A DNA stretch of 64,000 nucleotides from Bryobacterales bacterium KBS 96 (GTDB taxonomy: Bacteria; Acidobacteriota; Terriglobia; Bryobacterales; Bryobacteraceae): assembly GCA_000381625.1 (NCBI GenBank), contig KB906767.1:5509357-5573356 (forward strand), written 5' to 3'. The stretch's first letter is position 1. Each line of letters opens with the position of its first letter. The position numbers and the translations under genes were made by a program. A model generated the notes under the pieces. That model had not been told where the DNA came from. It saw nothing but the letters and a program-made list of their open reading frames with translations, and ran no database searches. Below, piece after piece: positions 16,963 through 24,488 of this stretch.

Positions 16963-18265
16963 TGGCTGGAGCCTCCGTGTTAGTTGATTTGCCGGCAGTC
17001 TTGCCGGGTCCGCGCCATTGGATTCCAGCGTCTTTGAGTTTCACGAGGGAGGCATTGGCGACTAATTCATCTCCGGCAGGATCATGCGGCAGATTCTCTT
17101 TACGCCTTGCTTCGGAGGGCTTGAGGACCCCGGACGTTACGCCAGTCGCATACTGCTCGAATCGAGTCTTTGAGTCGGTCCGAAGTAATACATCAGGATC
17201 AAAGCCGATCTTGTAGACTTTGCGCTCAGACGATGAGAGCAGGGTATTGTGGATCTCAGCCTCGATATTGGACATTAGAGGCTGGAGCCCATAAACCAGG
17301 AACTCGATAGCATTCTGTTCGGCGTTCCCTTGGGTCTGAGTGACCAATCCCATCGCCGCCGGGTGGATACCGAAGAGGATGCAGACTTCTTGGAGAGACA
17401 TCCTGCGAGTCTCGACAAATTGGAGATCCTGCATCGTAAGGCCGGTACGGACATACTCGACATTGGCCTCTAGCAGAGGAGTACGGAAAGCATTATGAGC
17501 GCCACGAGCTTTGCGCGAGAGAGCTTCCTCGACTTTGCCGCGGGTCTTGTCATTCATGCCGACGGCCTTGAAGAAGCCGGGCTGGATCAGACCATTACCG
17601 AATAGTTGGGCAGAAGCTTCTTCACTCGCTTGGGCTAGACCGAGAGTGTTACGGAAGGCCGCGATAGTGGAGAGGCCGATACCCAGGTCGTTCGATTCCA
17701 GGTTTCGAAAGTGAATGACAGAGTTGCTCGTGTATTCGCGGGTAACACCATCTGGCTCCAGAATGAGATACCGGAGAGAGCCATCAGTCTGGGGCATCGT
17801 AGTGACTCGATCCCAGTGGTACGGCTGGATGCTGGTAACTCTGCCATTTGTCGAGACTGAATACTTCGCCAGAGCATTACCCCGAAGTAGGATCTGCTCG
17901 ACGATGAATCTCTTGGCGCGGAAACTAGTCCAAGACGGATTGAAGCTTTCACCGAGTAGGGGAGACAGGTAATGATTCGGTTCCGCCTGCTGCCCATTCT
18001 CCGGCGTCTCCCGGAGAACTTCTAGCGGCATCATTGCCAGACAGCCTGAGATCAGATTGACAGCGCGATAAACAGCCGAGATCGACAGGGCCGAAGTCTC
18101 AGTTACTCTTTGGCCGGCCGTACTGGAGTACCCGCCAATGATAATTGATTCGCCGTCGTGATTGCCCCAAGTATCGCTACCGGGCGCAAAAGCGGACCGA
18201 GACTCTACATCTAAGAGGCTCGGTTGTCCTGTATTCGTGATGAGGCTGTTTAAGGAACTAATCAC
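16955..18265 (-). CDS. Portal protein, HK97 family
   Basis: This 436-residue protein matches HK97-type portals: VSAVYRAVNLISGCLAMMPLEVLRE-like text near residue 60, HYLSPLLGESFNPSWTSFRAKRFIVEQILLRGNA, then QFVETRRMSLQEVCILFGIHPAAMG and the C-terminal PHDPAGDELV. It forms the ring through which DNA enters. It lies between the large terminase and the protease, in the usual order. The C-terminus overlaps the protease start. Confidence 0.92.
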   Translation of the reverse strand: MISSLNSLITNTGQPSLLDVESRSAFAPGSDTWGNHDGESIIIGGYSSTAGQRVTETSALSISAVYRAVNLISGCLAMMPLEVLRETPENGQQAEPNHYLSPLLGESFNPSWTSFRAKRFIVEQILLRGNALAKYSVSTNGRVTSIQPYHWDRVTTMPQTDGSLRYLILEPDGVTREYTSNSVIHFRNLESNDLGIGLSTIAAFRNTLGLAQASEEASAQLFGNGLIQPGFFKAVGMNDKTRGKVEEALSRKARGAHNAFRTPLLEANVEYVRTGLTMQDLQFVETRRMSLQEVCILFGIHPAAMGLVTQTQGNAEQNAIEFLVYGLQPLMSNIEAEIHNTLLSSSERKVYKIGFDPDVLLRTDSKTRFEQYATGVTSGVLKPSEARRKENLPHDPAGDELVANASLVKLKDAGIQWRGPGKTAGKSTNTEAPANE

Positions 18266-18331
18266 TAATTCGTGGGGCTCTAAAGTATATGTAGGCGAAG
18301 GACTAGCCTACTGCGACGGAAAGTGACTGAC

Positions 18332-19888
18332 TTAGTAGTCAACCATCACAACATCGTGGCCGTCGGCATACGGATCTGGATTGTCGTAACCGTGTCGAAT
18401 GGCTCGATCCAAGGCCATAATCGTGGCTACAATTGGGTCGATTCTCTTGTCTGACTTGTTATAGGCCGGTTTGGCCGGCTGGATGTTGCCTGAATGGTCC
18501 GTCTTGAGGTCGAGGCAGGATGCTGACCACTGGAGTAATGGATGTCCGCCGTGTCGTAACTTGGCATCTCTGACCAGTTCGAGGAATCGCTTGGTCGGCT
18601 GAGTCATCCCGGATATATTCTGCGGGATCGGGATAACTGTGAAGCCGTCTTTCTCCAGCCGGGCTGTAAGCTCGTCCATGCCCCACCGATCGACAGCGAT
18701 CTCCTGCACTTCGTACTGCTCTGATAGCTCTTTGACCTTGGCGAGAATGTCATCGGTACGGATTACCCGCCCTTCGCACGTCAGTAAATGGCCGTGCTTG
18801 TGCCACTTCTCGTATGGCACTTTATCTCTTTGTCCCGCTTTGGGCAGCATCTCCGAGGGCAGCCAGGACCATGTTTCTACGTCGAAGGTGCCGGTATCGT
18901 AGTCAGGCCAGACTGCCGACAGAGCGGAGAGATCGAGTCTCGATGAAAGATCGATTGCCAGAAAGCAGGGCCGTTCTTTGCGATCTCCCCGGAGAGCCTC
19001 AGAGCAGAGCTTCCAATCTGCCAGCTCAATCGCGCCCTCGACTACCGAAGACAGCCATGTATTCAGGTGGAAGCGCCGGAATGAACGCTCTGCTACAGGG
19101 TCACCGAGAGCAGCCCGGTATATCTCCCGGAGAGCCTCGATGTCCATGTATCCGCCGTTTTCTTTGAGGGACGGATTGACTTTTACCCAGTTCGATTCGT
19201 CCTGGAAGTCATCCTCCGGCCCGAGTCCGAACACGAGAGGGTAGAACGTAGGATCTTGGATCTTACCCTCAAGTATCGCCATCGCCCGGTTGTGCATCGA
19301 CAGAGCGAGCGGTGACTCGTCGGCGGATCCGGCCGTAGTGATGATTACCCGGAGCGGTTCTTTGAGAGTGGTGCCGGCCTTCTTTATGACTTCCCACAGG
19401 GCAAGCTGAGACTCAGCGTGCCATCGGTGAAGTTCATCGACCAGGACGTGCCCGCCGAATCCGTCATTCTTTCCGCCGTCGGCTGAGATGGCCCGAAAAT
19501 AACTGAGCAGATCATTCCGCTTCTGAATCCATTTCGTCGCCGCGAGCGGTTTGAGGATGGTCCGGAGGATTGGAGACTGGGTAACGTAATTGAGCGAGAC
19601 GTCAAATATGTTCTTCGTCTGGTTCTTGGTCGCCGCGGCAACAGTAACTTGGTTGTGCTCTTCGCCGCCGTAGAGTGCGAGGTAGATACCGAGCCCACCG
19701 AGCAGGACTGATTTTCCATTCCTACCGGGAACCTCAATATAGATCGTTCGGTATTGGCGCCGGCCGTCCGGTCGAAGTGTCCCGAAGACATCAGAGATAC
19801 ACTTCTGCTGCCAGGGCGGAAGTTTGACATTCAGCACCTTGTGAAAGAAGTTGAGCGCGTGTTTCGCTTTCTGTTGGCTGAAGGGCAA
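18332..19888 (-). CDS. Terminase large subunit
   Basis: This 518-residue packaging motor shows the ATPase motifs PGRNGKS (Walker A, about residue 53), HVLVDELHRW (Walker B) and ITTAGS (coupling motif), then the nuclease residues in FLAIDLSSRLD and VDRWGMDEL and a final KRIDPIVATIMALDRA. It translocates DNA into the prohead and cuts it. The group pairs with P27-type small subunits, as here. The small subunit stop at 19894 lies 6 bases before its start. Confidence 0.95.
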   Translation of the reverse strand: MPFSQQKAKHALNFFHKVLNVKLPPWQQKCISDVFGTLRPDGRRQYRTIYIEVPGRNGKSVLLGGLGIYLALYGGEEHNQVTVAAATKNQTKNIFDVSLNYVTQSPILRTILKPLAATKWIQKRNDLLSYFRAISADGGKNDGFGGHVLVDELHRWHAESQLALWEVIKKAGTTLKEPLRVIITTAGSADESPLALSMHNRAMAILEGKIQDPTFYPLVFGLGPEDDFQDESNWVKVNPSLKENGGYMDIEALREIYRAALGDPVAERSFRRFHLNTWLSSVVEGAIELADWKLCSEALRGDRKERPCFLAIDLSSRLDLSALSAVWPDYDTGTFDVETWSWLPSEMLPKAGQRDKVPYEKWHKHGHLLTCEGRVIRTDDILAKVKELSEQYEVQEIAVDRWGMDELTARLEKDGFTVIPIPQNISGMTQPTKRFLELVRDAKLRHGGHPLLQWSASCLDLKTDHSGNIQPAKPAYNKSDKRIDPIVATIMALDRAIRHGYDNPDPYADGHDVVMVDY

Positions 19889-19893
19889 AGAGA

Positions 19894-20331
19894 TTACTCG
19901 GGCTCGGTATCGTCATCGTCTAAGAGGAGATCAAGCTCGGCTTGTGCATCAAAGTTGGCGTCCGCCAGGCGAACTCGTGATGCCGGAGTGAGGCCGAACT
20001 CAGTGCAGAACTTCCGCATCTGATCGAGGGCTGTATTGGCGATTCCCACATGCGGGCTATTTATGGGATAGCCTGACTTCGGCGACTTGACGACCGTTCC
20101 ATATTTTTGGCAGGCCAGCTCGGCTGCGATCCACCGGGAATAGCTGGAACAATAGGCTGCCAGTGCAGCACGATCAACCGCGGTAATCAATCCCCAGGGA
20201 GCAAGCTCTTTGACGATGCGTTTCCATTCGGCCTTGGCGATCTTATCCAAGTGGGCCGGGCATGAAGGAACACCGGTAGGCTTTGGAGCGCCTTTCTTTC
20301 CGGGGTCTGGGGTAGGTTTACGTCCAACCAT
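19894..20331 (-). CDS. Terminase small subunit, P27 family
   Basis: I place the start at 20331 (MVGRKPTPDPGKKGAPKPTG), which has AGGAG 11 bases upstream and follows the previous stop by two bases; a frame 13 codons longer overlaps the neighbour. The 145-residue protein has WKRIVKELAPWGLITAVDRAALAAYC and GIANTALDQMRKFCTEFGLTPASR, the P27 family signature. It recognises packaging DNA. An acidic tail (LLLDDDDTEPE) closes it. In phages that hypermodify cytosine the same family is often found beside the modification genes. Confidence 0.88.
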   Translation of the reverse strand: MVGRKPTPDPGKKGAPKPTGVPSCPAHLDKIAKAEWKRIVKELAPWGLITAVDRAALAAYCSSYSRWIAAELACQKYGTVVKSPKSGYPINSPHVGIANTALDQMRKFCTEFGLTPASRVRLADANFDAQAELDLLLDDDDTEPE

Positions 20332-20332
20332 G

Positions 20333-20563
20333 TTATTGTGTTTCTCCTCGACTCTGGCGAAAGAGGACATCTATATCGCCGTATTCCTCGAACTCTTTGC
20401 TCTCAACCCACAGGACAATGCAATCCAGCGGGCGATCATAGCTGGCGTCAACGATTCTGGCGTCCCGAGGTAGACCTTCAGCGGTAATCCCGGGCGGAAC
20501 TGGATGCCGGAGGAACTCGACCAGTAACTCAGGTGTTATTAGGAGTCGTTTTCTTCCGATCAT
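20333..20563 (-). CDS. Small phage protein of unknown function
   Basis: The ATG at 20563 overlaps the TAA of the glycosyltransferase gene as TAATG, so translation is probably coupled; a start eight codons earlier is less likely. The 76 residues (MIGRKRLLITPELLVEFLRHP...) are mixed, with an acidic end (EEYGDIDVLF). No family is recognised. Its place between the glycosyltransferase and the small terminase suggests a part in DNA modification or packaging, by position only. Confidence 0.6.
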   Translation of the reverse strand: MIGRKRLLITPELLVEFLRHPVPPGITAEGLPRDARIVDASYDRPLDCIVLWVESKEFEEYGDIDVLFRQSRGETQ

Positions 20564-21438
20564 TATTTGCCCCCTGCTATCTTGCACAGGCTCATGCCGT
20601 AGTCGTTCGGCCCTTCGGGGATCACGATACCCTCTTTGCGCTTTAGCTGGTTGCGCCGAAAGGGCCGGTAATCTACGTGGTGGTGATCGCGGCCAAACTT
20701 ATGGGCGTGACGGGCGTACTCCGGGTAAAGGTCGACCAGCATCTTGCTCTTCGGGTAGGTCCCTCCCACATAAATCGTGTCGGTGTTACCGCCTTTTACC
20801 GTCTGTGTGGTCAATTTCTTCTGCTGGAAAGTGTTAAACAATGCCGTACACCAACCATCCCGGAGCATGTCGAGAGACAAGATGGTGTCCTCGTTGTAGC
20901 GTCCGCGCCAGCGATACGGAATGTCGTTTCGAATCAAGTTACAGGAATAAATCCGAGTGTTGAACACTACCGGCGAATGCTTCTGCTTGCGGGGGACGAA
21001 CATCTCATAGTTCGGGCCCGCCATGCCCACGTTCTCGTAGCGCAAACAGAAGTCTTCCATCACACGAAAGAAAGCCCCGTCCAGCACTTCATAGCGGAGG
21101 TTATTGGTGTAACGGAGGAAACGAACAATGTTGTCATCCATGATCCAGTGCCACGGATAACCCATCTCGATGCTCGTGTCCCAAATGAAGTTACGAGCCG
21201 GGCCGGAGCCAGTGGATTTAGCCGTGCCGAGGGCATCAAGCGTCTGGTAACTCTGCTTGTACGCCATGTCGAGTGTGAGGATATGCTCCTTCGGAATCAC
21301 TGCGGCGTACATCTCATACTCCTGTGGCTCGACTACCGCATACCACTTCTCGATGTTCATGCGTTGGAGAGCCTTAATCGTCAGGCGACTATCGTAGCGG
21401 GAAAGCGTTGGGATGAATATGGGGAATTGAGGCTGCAT
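20563..21438 (-). CDS. TET-associated-type glycosyltransferase (TAGT), DNA hypermodification candidate
   Basis: This 291-residue protein resembles the TAGT glycosyltransferases of phages with TET/JBP-derived base modification: an N-terminal IFIPTLSRYDSRLT, then GPARNFIWD (79-87), WIMDDNI (98-104) with an acidic DxD-like metal site, and RGRYNEDTILSLDMLRDGW (178-196) with a probable catalytic acid. Known members transfer sugar to 5-hydroxymethylcytosine in DNA. It is one base from the ParB-like gene and next to the P27 terminase, a combination known from such phages. No TET-type dioxygenase is present in the window, so the acceptor is unknown. Confidence 0.72.
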   Translation of the reverse strand: MQPQFPIFIPTLSRYDSRLTIKALQRMNIEKWYAVVEPQEYEMYAAVIPKEHILTLDMAYKQSYQTLDALGTAKSTGSGPARNFIWDTSIEMGYPWHWIMDDNIVRFLRYTNNLRYEVLDGAFFRVMEDFCLRYENVGMAGPNYEMFVPRKQKHSPVVFNTRIYSCNLIRNDIPYRWRGRYNEDTILSLDMLRDGWCTALFNTFQQKKLTTQTVKGGNTDTIYVGGTYPKSKMLVDLYPEYARHAHKFGRDHHHVDYRPFRRNQLKRKEGIVIPEGPNDYGMSLCKIAGGK

Positions 21439-22080
21439 TTATTCCGTCACGTACTTCTCGCTCTGTAGCTCTGCCCGGTCCTCTTTCGGGAACCAGAGAT
21501 ACTTCGTCTGAGGACTAATGGTCTGACTCAGAAGCTTCGCAAACTCCTGTACCGCGGCGTCGCTCTGGAAATGTATGATAATGTCCCGCACGCCTGTTTG
21601 GTCTTCGTTCGTGTAATCAGGCATCCCGACATATTCAGCGTTGGGGTCGGTCGGCGTTACCTCCTCACCGATCGCATCGGCTAACTCGGCATCCGTGAAG
21701 AATGGCTGGAGATCCTCAGTCGGGAACTCCGAGAGAATCGCCGGGTCCCATTCAAGGCCGATCTCAGCAGTCCGGTTGTCTGCTATGGCAAGCTGTCGAG
21801 CCTTGGCGTCGTCCAGATCCAAGTCGGTACGCTGGACAACTACGAGCTTGGTTCCGTCGGTCGGCACAACAATGCAGTCATCGGAGAGGCCGGCAGCCTG
21901 AGCATTGGCCGCAGTTTTATTGCCCGCAATGATGTTGCCTGACTTGTCCACGACAATAGATCGGCCGGCGCCGTACTTGGCGAGCGATTCTTTGACCAGT
22001 TCGTGACCACGTACAGTCCCTTTATTGGCGTTGTTGGGGTCGGGTTGGAGATCGGACAGGGTGAGTTTGGGTCGTAACAT
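21439..22080 (-). CDS. ParB-like nuclease-fold protein linked to DNA modification
   Basis: This 213-residue protein starts with LTLSDLQPDPNNANKGTVRG and carries the ParB/Srx-fold core AKYGAGRSIVVDKSGNIIAGNKT (about 34-56), followed by LAIADNRTAEIGLEWD. The C-terminal third has YVGMPDYTNEDQTGVRDIIIHF, a module that accompanies the ParB fold in phage modification islands. It probably binds DNA or NTP and may guide the glycosyltransferase encoded one base downstream. No partner ParA or centromere-like repeat was seen, so a plasmid-type partition role is unlikely. Confidence 0.72.
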   Translation of the reverse strand: MLRPKLTLSDLQPDPNNANKGTVRGHELVKESLAKYGAGRSIVVDKSGNIIAGNKTAANAQAAGLSDDCIVVPTDGTKLVVVQRTDLDLDDAKARQLAIADNRTAEIGLEWDPAILSEFPTEDLQPFFTDAELADAIGEEVTPTDPNAEYVGMPDYTNEDQTGVRDIIIHFQSDAAVQEFAKLLSQTISPQTKYLWFPKEDRAELQSEKYVTE

Positions 22081-22240
22081 GATGTAACATTGAGGTTTAA
22101 CGAATAACCCCTCGGTTCATTTATCCGTTTTTACAAATTAAAGCGGTGTGTGGTCTACCGATGGGCGTAACAAACATATTCAACCTCCCCAGGGGGCATC
22201 TGTATGTTATTGATACTGATAGAGATAGCTGCATACACAG

Positions 22241-22588
22241 TTATCGATCCCAGATGACTGGCCCGTATAGCTTGAGATCCTGCTTTGATTTGAGTTGGTG
22301 GCAGGCAACGCACATACTTTGGTGGTTCTCTGGATCGAGGACTGCTCCTCCGGCTGATATCGGGATCTTGTGATCCACTAAGAAGGCCAGAGTTACTCTG
22401 TTCTCACGTTCACATAGTTCACAGAGCGGATGAGAGATGAGATATTCTGCTCTGGCTTTCTGCCATGCTCTTCCGTATCCTCTCTTCGCCGCGGTCGGTC
22501 TGTACTCCGCCGCTTGTGGCTTGTGCATCTGACAGAACTTGCCAAAGCTTATGAGTCGGGAGCAGGTAGAGTTACCACAGGGTTTCAC
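22241..22588 (-). CDS. HNH endonuclease (packaging-associated type)
   Basis: This 115-residue protein has a zinc knuckle CxxxxC near the N-terminus, LCELCERENRV in the middle, then FLVDHKIPISAGGAVLDPENHQSMCVACHQLKSKQD, a complete HNH/zinc site. Such small HNH proteins lie near terminase genes in many HK97-type phages and help terminase cut DNA. The gene is separated from terminase by the modification genes. The start overlaps the previous stop by four bases (ATGA). Confidence 0.85.
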   Translation of the reverse strand: MKPCGNSTCSRLISFGKFCQMHKPQAAEYRPTAAKRGYGRAWQKARAEYLISHPLCELCERENRVTLAFLVDHKIPISAGGAVLDPENHQSMCVACHQLKSKQDLKLYGPVIWDR

Positions 22589-22830
22589 TGGTTGGATGTC
22601 TCCTGTATCCGGTAACTCTGTCTGAGTCTATTGGCTAGAGTTTCTTCCTTCTCTTCTGTCTCTGGCTTGCCCGCGGCCGGAATGATAAAGGCACGAGAGA
22701 TCTCCTGGAGATACCTATTGACCAGATCCCGGTAGAGATCGGCAAATGAATCACTCGGACCACAATCACCCGAGCGGGAATTTAGACCCGCGTCGGCAGC
22801 GACCATAGTCCGAGTGAAGAGTCGCATCAT
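22585..22830 (-). CDS. Small phage protein; N-terminus related to 23143-23334
   Basis: This is an 81-residue frame with ATGA coupling to the HNH gene. Residues 5-31 (FTRTMVAADAG...GDCGPSDS) match in phase the segment TRTTVSDRGPGDS of the small frame at 23143-23334. The same DNA can fold into a hairpin with 9-base arms. The rest has a charged helix (FADLYRDLVNRYLQEI). No family is recognised. It may be a real small gene or coding forced by a DNA element. Confidence 0.5.
   Translation of the reverse strand: MMRLFTRTMVAADAGLNSRSGDCGPSDSFADLYRDLVNRYLQEISRAFIIPAAGKPETEEKEETLANRLRQSYRIQETSNQ
22752..22816. repeat. Hairpin element copy 1 (arms CACTCGGAC / GTCCGAGTG)
   Basis: Two perfect 9-base arms, 22752-22760 and 22808-22816, enclose 47 bases that include an inner stem GCGGG/CCCGC around AATTTAGA. 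The outer part (GAATCACTCGGACCAC and ACCATAGTCCGAGTG) matches the copy at 23268-23302, in which both arms have changed together (T to C and A to G), so pairing is kept. It overlaps the start of the 81-residue frame. Confidence 0.55.
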
Positions 22831-22833
22831 CCC

Positions 22834-23121
22834 CTACAGCAACGGCTGAATAAACGACACCGACGCCGTGCTGCTTGCGACAATCGCGTATAAGTCATGA
22901 GGATTGCTGCCAACGCTCGGCACACGTACAGAGTCACCAGCCGCGACAGGATAACCGCCCGTACTTGTTTCATCCGGCGTTACAGTCGAACTGCCGAGAT
23001 AGACGGTAACTGTTCCCTGATTCTTTACGAGGATTCCGTCGTTCTGTGATGCAACGGTCGCCAGTAATGTCGCCGTGGTGCCGATTGACACTGTGCCGTG
23101 GGAATAGCTAGAGTTTGGCAT
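22834..23121 (-). CDS. Small virion protein, decoration/fibre-like
   Basis: The 95-residue product is rich in Thr, Ser and Val with the pattern GTVSIGTTATLLATV...GILVKNQGTVTVYLGSSTVT...GYPVAAGDSVRVPS...LYAIVASSTASVSFI. This beta-rich layout is common in small phage proteins annotated as head fibre or capsid decoration proteins. It has no signal peptide. It lies in a strip of small genes upstream of the packaging genes. The role is inferred from pattern and context. Confidence 0.6.
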   Translation of the reverse strand: MPNSSYSHGTVSIGTTATLLATVASQNDGILVKNQGTVTVYLGSSTVTPDETSTGGYPVAAGDSVRVPSVGSNPHDLYAIVASSTASVSFIQPLL

Positions 23122-23142
23122 GTTATCTTGTGATCCTTTGTT

Positions 23143-23334
23143 TCATGAGTTGTCTAATTGGTTCGGAGAAGTGGCTGCCTGCTCGTTTGCCCGCCTGTCC
23201 CGGAGATTGTCGAGATAGGCTGCTCGCTGTGGGCAGTCATCTTTGGATCTGGGTATCGCGACAGAATCACCCGGACCACGATCAGATACCGTAGTCCGGG
23301 TGGCGAGCAGATTGGAGGTGGAGGACGATTGCAC
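23143..23334 (-). CDS. Possible small phage protein
   Basis: A 63-residue frame fills the gap between the sigma-like gene and the decoration-like gene. Its residues 11-24 (ATRTTVSDRGPGDS) are related to those of the frame at 22585-22830, in the same codon phase, which argues for a real paralogous coding segment. A competing 70-residue frame overlaps on the same strand (23154-23366) and cannot be ruled out. No function can be given. Confidence 0.35.
   Translation of the reverse strand: MQSSSTSNLLATRTTVSDRGPGDSVAIPRSKDDCPQRAAYLDNLRDRRANEQAATSPNQLDNS
23268..23302. repeat. Hairpin element copy 2 (arms CACCCGGAC / GTCCGGGTG)
   Basis: Perfect 9-base arms at 23268-23276 and 23294-23302 enclose 17 bases. 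Compared with copy 1 at 22752-22816 the fourth base of one arm and its partner in the other arm differ in a compensating way, a sign that the paired structure matters. The inner insertion of copy 1 is missing. The element could act as DNA (protein site) or as RNA in the late transcript. Confidence 0.55.
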
Positions 23335-23371
23335 TTGCGGGGCTCACTGTACATGTAGTGAGCCACTCTGG

Positions 23372-23926
23372 TTACTGCGACGGATTATTTGCTCCTGCGG
23401 CAGATCGGAGTAACTGCATGGCTACTTCGATCTCATGTCTTATTTGCCGCTCCGGAGTGTTGAGCGCCTTGGCGATCTGGCGATAACCCATTGCTGGTTC
23501 CGTCAAACCGAGGTTGAGGGAGAGTATCTGTTGCTGTCTCTCACTGAGTCTGGCCCATAGTGTTTCTGCCGTGAGAGCATCCTCGTATGACTCTGTGGGA
23601 TCGTCTTGGAGCTTCTCGGTTACGGCTGTGTATTCCCCGCCGCCCGAGAATAACTGGCAGTGTTTATCGGAGTAGGCGATACATCTCTGCCTCTGTCGTC
23701 TTGCCGCGCGACGGATGACTGTACGGCAGTATTCCGGGTGTGGCCGGCAATCCTGAGTGATTGCGATGAGGTCGAGTCGACATACTTGAGCAATGTCGTC
23801 TCTGTCTGATCGTGTTACCCCGCGAGTGGACTTCTCCAGGCTTGCAGCTACCTTGCGGATGTATGGGTCGTACTGCGCCAGAAGCTCCTCATCTGATATA
23901 TAGGGTGCTGGTGTAGGTGCAGCCAT
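23372..23926 (-). CDS. Phage sigma-70-like transcription factor
   Basis: The 184-residue protein has a region-2-like helix set (LLAQYDPYIRKVAASLEKS, DRDDIAQVCRLDLI, VIRRAARRQRQRCIAY) and a C-terminal region-4-like helix-turn-helix (LSERQQQILSLNLGL...GYRQIAKALNTPERQIRHEIEVAMQLL). Such small sigma-like factors often switch on late phage genes. It is coded at the head of the minus-strand morphogenesis block and is coupled by TAATG to the zinc-ribbon gene before it. That it drives the late operon is an inference. Confidence 0.75.
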   Translation of the reverse strand: MAAPTPAPYISDEELLAQYDPYIRKVAASLEKSTRGVTRSDRDDIAQVCRLDLIAITQDCRPHPEYCRTVIRRAARRQRQRCIAYSDKHCQLFSGGGEYTAVTEKLQDDPTESYEDALTAETLWARLSERQQQILSLNLGLTEPAMGYRQIAKALNTPERQIRHEIEVAMQLLRSAAGANNPSQ

Positions 23927-24204
23927 TACAGCAACCCCAGAATTGCAGCCGCACAGAGTATCGTCGCAGCACCAGCGCCGAGAAAGAACGAGGGGAGTCC
24001 GTATGCTACGAAATTGTCAATATCCGGGTGGAGTCTCAGATATTTGCCGATTCGCTCGATTATTCCTTTTCTCTTTGAGTCGCCCGCGGCCGGGCTGTCG
24101 AATAAGCTGCCGCAAGTCCGGCAGTAATAAGACGCTATATCTTTCTCGCACGAGTTGGACGATTCTACAGCGCGTTGGCTGTCACACGTAGGGCATATCG
24201 GCAT
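23926..24204 (-). CDS. Zinc-ribbon protein with C-terminal membrane segment
   Basis: Residues 4-33 hold two Cys pairs (CPTCDS and YCRTCGSLF), a small zinc ribbon, and the C-terminus ends in a hydrophobic run (FFLGAGAATILCAAAILGLL) that could cross the membrane. The protein has 92 residues. Start and stop overlap both neighbours as TAATG. It may be a membrane-anchored regulator or a superinfection factor; nothing decides this. Confidence 0.6.
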   Translation of the reverse strand: MPICPTCDSQRAVESSNSCEKDIASYYCRTCGSLFDSPAAGDSKRKGIIERIGKYLRLHPDIDNFVAYGLPSFFLGAGAATILCAAAILGLL

Positions 24205-24488
24205 TACTGGATTCCTGCTTTCTTGATTGATTTCTTGGCGGCCTTTACTTGGTCGGCAGCATCTTGGGCGGTCAGATTGATGATTCGGCGAATCTGTCGA
24301 GTCATGTGCCGCTCTTCTGGCCTCGTCTCCCGGAGTCGTCGCTGAACTGCCAGGAGTACTTCGTTGCTCTGTCGATCGGTGAGCCGACGCTCGATCTTGA
24401 GTGTCTGGACGGCCATCTGTTCGTGAGCTAGGTGCAGATCGATCAGAGCCACGTCGGAGATCTGGTCGCTAGGCTGCTGACGCTGCAT
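24204..24488 (-). CDS. Small basic helical phage protein
   Basis: I choose the ATG at 24488 (MQRQQPSDQISDVALIDLHL) because AGGAG sits seven bases before it; an ATG 17 codons earlier overlaps the HNH/AP2 gene by 71 bases without a good ribosome site. The 94-residue product is Arg/Lys-rich and helical (LTDRQSNEVLLAVQRRLRETRPEERHMTRQIRRI), ending KAAKKSIKKAGIQ, so nucleic-acid binding is possible. The family is not recognised. Confidence 0.55.
   Translation of the reverse strand: MQRQQPSDQISDVALIDLHLAHEQMAVQTLKIERRLTDRQSNEVLLAVQRRLRETRPEERHMTRQIRRIINLTAQDAADQVKAAKKSIKKAGIQ

Noticed and set aside
21439-22080. ParB-like gene as a plasmid-type partition protein
   Set aside because: No ParA partner and no centromere-like repeats are next to it; it is coupled to a glycosyltransferase and terminase instead.
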